Positions 1-7,986 of a stretch of DNA of 9,534 nt are shown piece by piece. The stretch covers positions 1 through 9,534 of the forward strand of contig CALFBU010000292.1 in assembly GCA_937951455.1 (NCBI GenBank), written 5' to 3'. The translations under genes and the position numbers were made by a program. The first letter of the stretch is position 1. The number at the start of each line of letters is the position of its first letter. The notes beneath the pieces were generated by a model. It made no database searches and was not told the origin of the DNA. It saw nothing but the letters and a program-made list of their open reading frames with translations. The DNA is from an uncultured Rhizobiaceae group bacterium. Its GTDB lineage: Bacteria; Pseudomonadota; Alphaproteobacteria; Rhizobiales; Rhizobiaceae.

Positions 1-586
1 TTCACCCACTGCAGCCCTGTCCGTGGTTGGCACAATTTGAATGCTGTCTTCTGGCAGGCCAGCTTCTCTCAACCCATGAACCAAACACGCATGTATGGCA
101 TTGGATGAATGATAAGAGTCCGATCCACCACGCAAAATAACCGCATTACCAGACTTCAAACAAAGCGCACCTGCATCAGCGGTAACGTTAGGACGGGATT
201 CAAATATAACACCAATTACCCCAAGCGGTGTTCGCACACGCGAGATATTAAGACCATTAGGTCTATTCCATTGCGCGATGATATCACCCACTGGATCTTT
301 TAATTCTGCAATGGCTTTCAGACCTTCTATCATGCTTTTGATGCGATCTTCATCAAGCTTCAAGCGATCCAGAAAAGCGGCAGAAATTCCGTTGGTTTTT
401 GCAGCCAACATGTCTTTTTCGTTCGCTGTCAAAATGGCTTCACGTGTTTCCCAAAGCTTTTCTGCAGCAATCATCAAGGCTTTATTTTTCGCTTCGGGAG
501 AAACAGTAGCCAGAGTCTGCGCTGCATTCCTGGCGCGCGCGCCCATATCTGCCATTACGTTTTTAACGTCTTCCATTGCTACGGTA

Positions 587-594
<8 letters not shown>
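1..594 (-). CDS. proA: Gamma-glutamyl phosphate reductase, N-terminal part (cut by window edge)
   Basis: Catalyses the NADPH-dependent reduction of glutamyl-5-phosphate to glutamate semialdehyde, the second step of proline synthesis, in the cytoplasm. The first 198 residues are in the window; the family is usually about 415-430 residues, so the catalytic cysteine half lies beyond position 1. Recognisable ProA stretches are [19 protein letters not shown] (residues 122-140), [15 protein letters not shown] (143-157) and [11 protein letters not shown] (188-198), all of the aldehyde-dehydrogenase-like NAD(P)-binding domain. The ATG at 594 overlaps the last codons of proB by 8 bases, which favours translational coupling. 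A weak GGATAAG lies upstream; an internal ATG at residue 7 is a less likely start. It is transcribed with proB and obgE. Family assignment is secure; the protein is incomplete only because of the window. Confidence 0.96.
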
Positions 595-3401
<2,807 letters not shown>

Positions 3402-3403
3402 GA

Positions 3404-3411
3404 CTTTCTCC
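3404..3411 (-). promoter_or_regulatory. Ribosome binding site of the GNAT gene, directly after a terminator
   Basis: GGAGAAAG on the minus strand, with GGAG 6 bases before the ATG at 3401. It decides that start over the upstream in-frame ATGs. It lies only 6 bases beyond the U-run of the rpmA terminator. Confidence 0.7.
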
Positions 3412-3417
3412 ATATGC

Positions 3418-3445
3418 AAAAAAGGGAGGCGGTGTCCCGTCTCCC
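3418..3445 (-). terminator. Rho-independent terminator after rplU-rpmA
   Basis: On the minus strand GGGAG-A-CGG, loop GACA, CCG-C-CTCCC, then TTTTTT (U-run at 3423-3418). The 9-pair stem has one A/C mismatch. It is placed 60 bases after the rpmA stop and ends just before the GNAT ribosome binding site, so it either separates the ribosomal protein operon from the downstream genes or lets only part of transcription through. Confidence 0.85.
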
Positions 3446-3470
3446 CCATGCAATTTAAAAATCATATTGA

Positions 3471-3489
3471 CCGGGGTTCGAAACACCGG
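3471..3489 (-). other. Small hairpin between rpmA and its terminator
   Basis: CCGG-T-GTT, loop TCG, AAC-C-CCGG on the minus strand: seven pairs with one mismatch. No U-run follows directly, so it is not a terminator by itself. It could protect the 3' end of the rplU-rpmA message. Function unknown. Confidence 0.4.
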
Positions 3490-3504
3490 CTAATTGATTA
3501 CCGG

Positions 3505-3771
3505 TTACTCAGCAGCTTCTGCCGGGACTACGTTAATGAATGTTCGTCCGTTAGCTTTGCGTTGGAACTCAACTTTACCATTAACGACAGCAAAGATTGT
3601 GTGATCCTTGCCCATACCAACGTTGTTGCCAGGGTGCCACTTTGTGCCACGCTGACGAGCGATGATGTTGCCTGAAACGACTTCTTCGTTACCGAATTTT
3701 TTAATGCCTAGGCGGCGACCTGCGGAGTCGCGACCGTTACGGGATGAACCACCAGCTTTTTTATGTGCCAT
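3505..3771 (-). CDS. rpmA: 50S ribosomal protein L27 (bL27)
   Basis: Large-subunit protein whose N-terminal tail reaches the peptidyl-transferase centre. The 88 residues start [18 protein letters not shown], the conserved L27 opening, followed by RLGIKKFG and [15 protein letters not shown]. The tail begins directly with AHKKAGGS, so this is the form without the cleavable N-terminal extension seen in Firmicutes. AAGGAGA lies 7 bases before the ATG. It sits 25 bases after rplU in the standard rplU-rpmA pair and is followed by a terminator. It is of normal length and intact. Confidence 0.99.
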   Translation of the reverse strand: MAHKKAGGSSRNGRDSAGRRLGIKKFGNEEVVSGNIIARQRGTKWHPGNNVGMGKDHTIFAVVNGKVEFQRKANGRTFINVVPAEAAE

Positions 3772-3796
3772 CTTATAGTCTCCTTAGGTTTGCGAC

Positions 3797-4468
3797 TTAC
3801 TTAGTCTTTTCTTTTGCCTGAGCTTGCCAGTCTTCGATCTGTGCAGCGCTAAATGGCATGTATTCATCAACTCTTGCAATATCTTCTGCTGAAAGAGCGG
3901 CGATTTGAGCAAATGTTGTAATACCTTGCTCATATAGTTGCTTTTCAGCTACCGGGCCAATGCCCTTAATATCTGTAAGCTTGTCTTTATCACCAGAAGG
4001 CGCTGTAAACAATGGCGCGCCAGCTACTGGTGCTTCAGATTTTGCTTCTTTCTTCGGTGCTTCCTTTTTAGGAGCAGCCTTTGCTTCTGGTGCAGCTTTT
4101 TCTTTAGCAGGAGCTGCCGCTTTTGGCGCTGCTGCTTTTTTCGAAGCTTTTTTACCGTCAGTCAGAATTTCAGCAATACGAAGAAGCGTATGGTGCTGAC
4201 GGTGACCGATTGTGCGACGTGAGTTTTGACGACGACGCTTTTTAAAGGCGATAACCTTGCGAGCGCGACCTTGGTCAAGGATTTCAGCAGAAACCATCGC
4301 ACCCTCTACAAGCGGCGCTCCGATTGTTGCATCAGCACCTTCGCCGACCATCAATACTTCTGACAATTCTACAAAATCACCAACTTCGCCAGCGATCTTC
4401 TCAATTTTTAACGTATCCTCAGCGACAACGCGATACTGCTTGCCACCGGTTTTTACGACTGCGAACAT
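3797..4468 (-). CDS. rplU: 50S ribosomal protein L21 with C-terminal helix-hairpin-helix extension
   Basis: Large-subunit protein binding 23S rRNA. Residues 1-105 are a full bL21 domain: [14 protein letters not shown] at the start, [20 protein letters not shown] at 74-93, then TLLRIAEI. Ordinary L21 proteins end near residue 103. Here a low-complexity Ala/Lys/Pro/Glu linker (106-158) follows, then a compact C-terminal domain (162-223) with [15 protein letters not shown] at 164-178 and [11 protein letters not shown] at 183-193. This resembles helix-hairpin-helix modules also found at the C-terminus of alphaproteobacterial NuoE. Such tails are known in alphaproteobacterial L21; their job is unclear. 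GGAAGGA precedes the ATG at 4468. It is first in the operon with rpmA and has a clear promoter about 135 bases upstream. The reading frame is unbroken, so the tail is not a frameshift artefact. Confidence 0.97.
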   Translation of the reverse strand: MFAVVKTGGKQYRVVAEDTLKIEKIAGEVGDFVELSEVLMVGEGADATIGAPLVEGAMVSAEILDQGRARKVIAFKKRRRQNSRRTIGHRQHHTLLRIAEILTDGKKASKKAAAPKAAAPAKEKAAPEAKAAPKKEAPKKEAKSEAPVAGAPLFTAPSGDKDKLTDIKGIGPVAEKQLYEQGITTFAQIAALSAEDIARVDEYMPFSAAQIEDWQAQAKEKTK

Positions 4469-4545
4469 CTTTTTTCCTTCCAGTGTTCAACCAAGCTCTC
4501 ACATGTGAAACCACAAGCGGGCCATCTTTTTTCAGTCTTCCGACA

Positions 4546-4562
4546 TATTCAATAAGTGAATA
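4546..4562 (-). other. Inverted repeat in the rplU leader
   Basis: TATTCA-N5-TGAATA, a perfect six-base inverted repeat in the untranslated leader of rplU, just downstream of the first leader hairpin. It could form a weak second stem in the RNA. No family match is recognised. Confidence 0.35.
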
Positions 4563-4564
4563 AC

Positions 4565-4592
4565 AAATAAAAGGCGCGGGAAATCCCACGCC
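4565..4592 (-). terminator. Terminator-like hairpin at the very 5' end of the rplU leader
   Basis: On the minus strand GGCGTGGG, loop ATTT, CCCGCGCC (eight pairs, one G-U), followed by TTTTATTT. Stem and U-run have the look of an intrinsic terminator, but the structure begins within a few bases of the expected transcription start. It may be an attenuator or an mRNA-stabilising 5' hairpin. No minus-strand gene lies upstream that would need termination here. Confidence 0.6.
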
Positions 4593-4602
4593 ATTTGGGT
4601 GC

Positions 4603-4632
4603 ATATAGACTCCATACAGCCTTAAAGTCAAG
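4603..4632 (-). promoter_or_regulatory. Promoter of rplU-rpmA (housekeeping sigma type)
   Basis: CTTGAC at 4632-4627 and CTATAT at 4608-4603 on the minus strand, separated by 18 bases; this is very close to the alphaproteobacterial housekeeping consensus. The region upstream of the -35 box (4640-4690) is A/T-rich, as expected for a strong ribosomal-protein promoter. The predicted start is about 4594-4597, giving a leader of roughly 125-130 bases. Confidence 0.8.
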
Positions 4633-4731
4633 CATCCGTTGATATTTGAATGCTCAATTTGAAATGTAATTTTCTCAATTCAAAACATCCTTTCCTGGGT
4701 CCGAATTATAGAAAAAAGCACTTTAATCACG

Positions 4732-4737
4732 TATAAT
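4732..4737 (+). promoter_or_regulatory. Possible -10 element for the BA14K-like gene
   Basis: A consensus TATAAT about 145 bases before the start codon. I see no convincing -35 box 16-18 bases upstream, so the promoter is tentative; it would need an activator or give a long leader. Confidence 0.35.
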
Positions 4738-4754
4738 AACAACTTAAATAATTG

Positions 4755-4772
4755 AATAATATGGATATTATT
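4755..4772. repeat. 18-base inverted repeat upstream of the BA14K-like gene
   Basis: AATAATAT-GG-ATATTATT: two perfect eight-base arms around a GG centre. It lies about 20 bases downstream of the TATAAT box, where a bound repressor would block transcription. It matches no operator that I can name with confidence. Confidence 0.5.
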
Positions 4773-4880
4773 TACCATGTGACGAACTGCACACATTTTC
4801 GTGAACACTCTTGTTACCTTGTTTGTGTCGGAGGGGAAAACAGGCCCTTCAAATTAAATCAAACAGAAGGAAACCAAATC

Positions 4881-5225
4881 ATGAATACTTTTTTTAAAAA
4901 CTCAGCACTTGCAGTTCTAGCAATCACCATGGCAATTCCAACTGCTGTATCCACAACAACAAGCGCACAAGCAGGAAGTCGTGATGCATTTGTAGGCGGT
5001 CTGGTGGGTGGTGTCGTCGGCGGCGTCATCGGCTCATCACAGCGTCGCCGCAGTCCGGATGTTGTTTATGTTGAACCACGCCGCGTATACCGCGAGCCAG
5101 TTTATGTTGACCGTGGCAGTGCACACGTTAACTGGTGCTACAACCGCTACCGCAGCTACCAGGCACGCTCAAATACATATGTTTCATACGGTGGCCGCGT
5201 AAAACAGTGTCGCTCACCGTACTAA
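4881..5225 (+). CDS. BA14K-like small secreted protein
   Basis: A 114-residue exported protein. Residues 1-31 form a signal peptide: Lys6, a hydrophobic core [15 protein letters not shown] (9-23), and an AQA site, so cleavage after residue 31 is likely. A glycine-zipper segment [13 protein letters not shown] (39-51) follows and could enter a membrane, then an Arg/Tyr/Val-rich middle. The C-terminal block [10 protein letters not shown] (84-93), SNTY (97-100) and RVKQCRSPY (106-114) is the hallmark of the BA14K family, first described as a Brucella immunoreactive 14-kDa antigen. Two cysteines (86, 110) could form a disulfide. The start at 4881 is chosen because AAGGA lies 9 bases upstream and the signal peptide then begins the protein. 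A strong terminator follows. The cell-envelope role is inferred; the molecular function is unknown. Confidence 0.88.
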   Translation: MNTFFKNSALAVLAITMAIPTAVSTTTSAQAGSRDAFVGGLVGGVVGGVIGSSQRRRSPDVVYVEPRRVYREPVYVDRGSAHVNWCYNRYRSYQARSNTYVSYGGRVKQCRSPY

Positions 5226-5247
5226 GAAATAGCAAGCATTCTAAGAG

Positions 5248-5278
5248 AACCCGGCTATAAAGCTGGGTTTTCTGTTTT
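5248..5278 (+). terminator. Rho-independent terminator between the BA14K-like gene and mttB
   Basis: AACCCGGCT, loop ATAA, AGCTGGGTT, then TTCTGTTTT: nine pairs with one G-U. It clearly serves the plus-strand gene. Read on the minus strand, the same stem is followed by TTCTCTT, so it may also stop mttB transcripts, whose coding region ends only 12 bases away. Confidence 0.85.
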
Positions 5279-5281
5279 CTA

Positions 5282-6802
5282 TCAGAGAAGAATATTCCAC
5301 TTGGCGCGAATAGCCGCTTCTACATCATCACTGACATAAGTATCAGGTTCAGCATTTAAGATTGCGCGCGCTTTTTCGCGAGCAACGCTCCAGGCATCTG
5401 GCGCACCTTTGTCATTCCATTCGCGTGGCGTGTCCCGATTGGCAAGTTTTGGATAGTAATAATCGCGCTCCATCGCGCCCATCGTGTGCGGGCCGCCCAG
5501 AAAGTGCCCTTCACCAGTCGTCACGACTTCCTTTATGGTTGCTACCCCAAGTGTATCTTCATTCACTTCAAACCCACGAATGGTGCGGTGGACGTTGGAT
5601 AGCATCTCATTGTCCAATACAAATGCTTCAAACGACACGCCCAAGAGCGAAGCCATCATGCCAGCACTTTCATAAACCATATTCGCGCCAGACAAACCGC
5701 AGGCAAGCGCCGACAAGGCTTTTTCCGCACCCATCTGCGCATCCACCGCCTTTGCATCCGCCATTGAGGATGCAACACCAGTTGGCAAGCCAAGATGATT
5801 GCCTATTTGTGCGGCCGCCGCATTCATCATGGATATTTCACCCCCAGCCCCACAAAACGCCCCAGTTCTGAGATCCAGCACAAAAGGCCAATTGGAAAAG
5901 ATCGTCGGATGACCGGGCTTGAACAGATTGACCAAAATCAACCCAGCCAATGTTTCTGCAGTCGTTTGCGCCAACATGCCCGCAGGCGTAGCGGGTGCTG
6001 TTGCGCCTGATTGGGCGGCAATGATTTCATTAATCGGCATGTTATGTTCAAGCGCTGCCAACATGACATCCACAGCATCTTCCCCATATCGAAGTGGTGA
6101 AATAACAGGCGAGATATGCACCTTGCAGAAAGGTCGTTCTTTGAATTTGCCCTCACCGCCCAAAACCATGTCAAACATCTCGACAATCGGCGCCACATAT
6201 TCACCAAGTGTGAAACTCATACCCACAGGTTTTGTTGTGCCTTTCACCAAGGCAAAGGCCGTATTCATTTCCACATCAAAATTGTCTGGAATATCAGTCG
6301 CAATACAACAGCGCACGAACCAATTAATGTTTTCCAGTTTGTCGATCAATCGCGTAAATTGTGCCAAATCGTTAAGAGTTGAAGGCCGGTAAAGCCCTGT
6401 ATCCATATCAAGCGTCTGCACGCCTGCACCACCTGTGCCAAACCAGACCTTGTCACCGCCCACTTCAATGTCATGTTTTGGATCGCGGCCGTGAAACGTG
6501 AATGACTTGCAAGCACCATCGATGATATCTTCAACAAAGGCACGAGGATAAGACAGCCTGCCAAGTTCATTGATATGACACCCCTGCTCCAACGCTTTCT
6601 GCATCACGACGTCGGGCACTTCAGACATGCCAATGTCTTCCAGAATTTCAAAGGCCGCATCCAGAATATCTTGCAGCTCTTTTTCATTGAGCGGCTTATA
6701 TTGCCCACCCACTTGGCCGGGCGCGGCGGGGAGATGTTTTTGAACCGGCGCTTGGCGCATCGCGATGCGCCCTGCCCTGCCACCTGTTTTGCGTTTTGAC
6801 AT
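5282..6802 (-). CDS. MttB-family corrinoid methyltransferase without pyrrolysine
   Basis: A 506-residue member of the trimethylamine methyltransferase (MttB, COG5598) superfamily. Characterised members without pyrrolysine, such as MtgB, move a methyl group from glycine betaine to a corrinoid protein; that substrate is plausible here but unproven. The frame contains no internal amber codon, so it is not a pyrrolysine enzyme. Recognisable parts are a basic N-terminal tail (MSKRKTGGRAGR), LYRPSTLNDLAQFTRLIDKL (137-156), KGTTKPVGMSF (187-197), PATPAGMLAQTTAETLAGL (270-288), LRTGAFCGAGGEISMMNAAA (311-330) and GEGHFLGGPHTMGAMERDYYY (430-450), consistent with a TIM barrel. The ATG at 6802 has GGAG 6 bases upstream; a TTG at 6814 is unlikely. 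It is divergent from a LysR gene and near a dimethylglycine dehydrogenase-like gene, which supports methylated-amine catabolism. Confidence 0.9.
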   Translation of the reverse strand: MSKRKTGGRAGRIAMRQAPVQKHLPAAPGQVGGQYKPLNEKELQDILDAAFEILEDIGMSEVPDVVMQKALEQGCHINELGRLSYPRAFVEDIIDGACKSFTFHGRDPKHDIEVGGDKVWFGTGGAGVQTLDMDTGLYRPSTLNDLAQFTRLIDKLENINWFVRCCIATDIPDNFDVEMNTAFALVKGTTKPVGMSFTLGEYVAPIVEMFDMVLGGEGKFKERPFCKVHISPVISPLRYGEDAVDVMLAALEHNMPINEIIAAQSGATAPATPAGMLAQTTAETLAGLILVNLFKPGHPTIFSNWPFVLDLRTGAFCGAGGEISMMNAAAAQIGNHLGLPTGVASSMADAKAVDAQMGAEKALSALACGLSGANMVYESAGMMASLLGVSFEAFVLDNEMLSNVHRTIRGFEVNEDTLGVATIKEVVTTGEGHFLGGPHTMGAMERDYYYPKLANRDTPREWNDKGAPDAWSVAREKARAILNAEPDTYVSDDVEAAIRAKWNILL

Positions 6803-6808
6803 CTTGGT

Positions 6809-6812
6809 CTCC
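6809..6812 (-). promoter_or_regulatory. Ribosome binding site fixing the MttB-family start
   Basis: GGAG on the minus strand, 6 bases before the ATG at 6802. A start four codons earlier (TTG at 6814) would place this site inside the coding region. Confidence 0.7.
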
Positions 6813-6860
6813 AAATCAGGTTTAATGATTACGCTTGGCAGGTCATCTCACAAGGCATAT

Positions 6861-6899
6861 AACCTAAGTTAAGTTAAATCGATTTTTAGTTTTTAGGTT
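6861..6899. promoter_or_regulatory. Candidate LysR operator in the divergent mttB/lysR promoter region
   Basis: AACCTAA (6861-6867) and TTAGGTT (6893-6899) are perfect inverted repeats, and the palindrome AAATCGATTT (6876-6885) sits almost at their centre. The block ends 4 bases before the LysR start codon and overlaps a TTATAT box usable by the mttB gene on the minus strand. This is the layout of a divergent, autoregulated LysR target. It is a candidate from sequence only. Confidence 0.5.
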
Positions 6900-6903
6900 T
6901 TCG

Positions 6904-7884
6904 ATGAAAGACGCAGCACAGGGTAAACTCTCTTTAAGAGCCATAGAAGTCTTTGTCGCAGCCATTGAAGAAGGCTCGATTTCCAAAGCCGCCAAGCGTC
7001 TTGGTGCAAGTGCATCTGCAGTTTCTCTACAGCTTTCAAATCTGGAAGAAATTCTCGATGCGCGCCTTATTGAACGGTCGTCACGACGATTTCAGCTGAC
7101 CGCAGCAGGCGAACTCTTTGCGCCACGTGCCCAATCCATACTCGATGAAGTCACCATCGCCAAGGCAGAAATGTCGAGCGCCAGCCATGCCCCCAAGATG
7201 GATATCGCCATGGCCGTTATTGAGGACTTTGACAGCGAAGTCTTGCCCCACTGGATTGCCAAGCTTCAGAATGAATTTCCCCAATGCAATTTTACGATCA
7301 GAAGCGGCGCCAGCCATGAAAACCATGCCGCGCTTTCAAGCCGTGGTTTTGACATGATAATCGCAGCCGACAACACAGCCGATATCGACTGGATTGAAGA
7401 GCACCCTGTTTTATACGATCCTTATATTTTGGTGGCCAGCACGCCTGAGATTGCGAATGCTTCGATTGATAACTTGATGAAATTGCCCTTCATTCGCTAT
7501 TCCCAAGAACAGTTGATGGGCAGGCAAATCGAAGCCCAACTGCGCAGGATCAAAAACATGCCTCAAAAGAAATATGAGTGCTCCAGCACACAAGCCGTTT
7601 TTGCGCTTGTGGAGCAATTTAACGGCTGGGCAATAACGACTGCATCAGCCTATCTGGGTGCGAATAAAAACAATCTTTACGGCAGTCCCATTCCCTTTCC
7701 GAACTTTTCCAGAACCATCGCGCTTTATTCTCGACGTGATACCATGGGAGAAATTCCACTTCGGTTTTCACAACATTTAAGATCAAGCCTTGAAGACGTG
7801 TTTCTCAAGCGTGTTGAGAAAGCCCTGCCGTTTTTAAAAAATAATGTGCGCCTTATTCATACATCCGAAAAACAAAATCATTGA
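6904..7884 (+). CDS. LysR-family transcriptional regulator
   Basis: A 326-residue LysR-type regulator. The winged helix-turn-helix is at about 10-68: LRAIEVFVAAIEEGSISKAA (11-30), then ASASAVSLQLSNLE and LIERSSRRFQLTAAGE (55-70). A helical linker (about 72-92) and a periplasmic-binding-protein-like effector domain (about 97-305) follow. The effector cannot be told from sequence; a methylated amine or its breakdown product is inferred from the neighbours. The start at 6904 has only a weak TAGG upstream and is chosen because no other ATG precedes the DNA-binding domain. It diverges from the MttB-family gene across 101 bases containing nested inverted repeats, and the dehydrogenase-like gene follows on the same strand after 102 bases. 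It probably controls both and itself. Not a known named regulator. Confidence 0.93.
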   Translation: MKDAAQGKLSLRAIEVFVAAIEEGSISKAAKRLGASASAVSLQLSNLEEILDARLIERSSRRFQLTAAGELFAPRAQSILDEVTIAKAEMSSASHAPKMDIAMAVIEDFDSEVLPHWIAKLQNEFPQCNFTIRSGASHENHAALSSRGFDMIIAADNTADIDWIEEHPVLYDPYILVASTPEIANASIDNLMKLPFIRYSQEQLMGRQIEAQLRRIKNMPQKKYECSSTQAVFALVEQFNGWAITTASAYLGANKNNLYGSPIPFPNFSRTIALYSRRDTMGEIPLRFSQHLRSSLEDVFLKRVEKALPFLKNNVRLIHTSEKQNH

Positions 7885-7899
7885 TTTGATTTTATCAAA
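7885..7899. promoter_or_regulatory. LysR-box-like dyad upstream of the dehydrogenase gene
   Basis: TTTGAT-TTT-ATCAAA. Its inner 13 bases, TTGAT-N3-ATCAA, fit the T-N11-A dyad typical of LysR-type binding sites. It lies directly after the LysR stop codon and 28 bases before the candidate -35 box of the next gene. It is too weak as a stem to be a good terminator. Confidence 0.4.
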
Positions 7900-7926
7900 A
7901 TTAATGTCTCCGCAGCCGTATCACAC

Positions 7927-7955
7927 TTGACCGAATAACGTCCCCATTTCAATCT
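7927..7955 (+). promoter_or_regulatory. Candidate promoter of the dimethylglycine dehydrogenase-like gene
   Basis: TTGACC (7927-7932), a good -35 box preceded by C, 17 bases, then CAATCT (7950-7955), a poor -10. A strong -35 with a weak -10 would suit an activated promoter. Tentative. Confidence 0.4.
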
Positions 7956-7986
7956 CAACTGGATTTTAAAATTGGGAGTTCATGAG

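Larger units (their letters stand above)
4633..4880. other. AT-rich intergenic region between rplU and the BA14K-like gene
   Basis: About 250 bases without a gene, between the divergent rplU promoter and a plus-strand gene. It holds an inverted repeat TTTGAAT/ATTCAAA (4645-4651 and 4678-4684), a direct repeat CTCAATT at 4653 and 4674 (21 bases apart), a TATAAT box at 4732-4737 and a near-perfect palindrome at 4755-4772. No RNA gene is recognised. Confidence 0.6.

Noticed and set aside
3472..3488. tRNA T-arm-like sequence (CGGGG-TTCGAAA-CACCG) on the plus strand
   Set aside because: No matching acceptor, D or anticodon arms lie at the right distances; the upstream stretch is the rpmA terminator hairpin and an AT-rich spacer.
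3938..4222. Open frames antisense to rplU rich in Ser/Phe/Ala/Gly/Cys
   Set aside because: They are the complement of the repetitive Ala/Lys linker codons of L21; the low complexity explains the lack of stops.
4419..4631. Open frame of 70 codons on the minus strand across the rplU leader
   Set aside because: It overlaps the promoter and the rplU coding start in another frame, has no ribosome binding site and resembles no family.
4752..4880. N-terminal extension of the BA14K-like gene from a TTG at 4752
   Set aside because: The frame is open but has no ribosome binding site, and it would bury the signal peptide 43 residues inside the protein. The ATG at 4881 has AAGGA upstream.
4690..4880. 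EcfG-type general stress promoter (GGAAC-N-CGTT) before the BA14K-like gene
   Set aside because: GTGAAC near 4800 looks suggestive, but no CGTT follows at the right distance.
5282..6802. Pyrrolysine-type trimethylamine methyltransferase
   Set aside because: The frame reads through with no internal TAG, and pyrrolysine use is not expected in this lineage.
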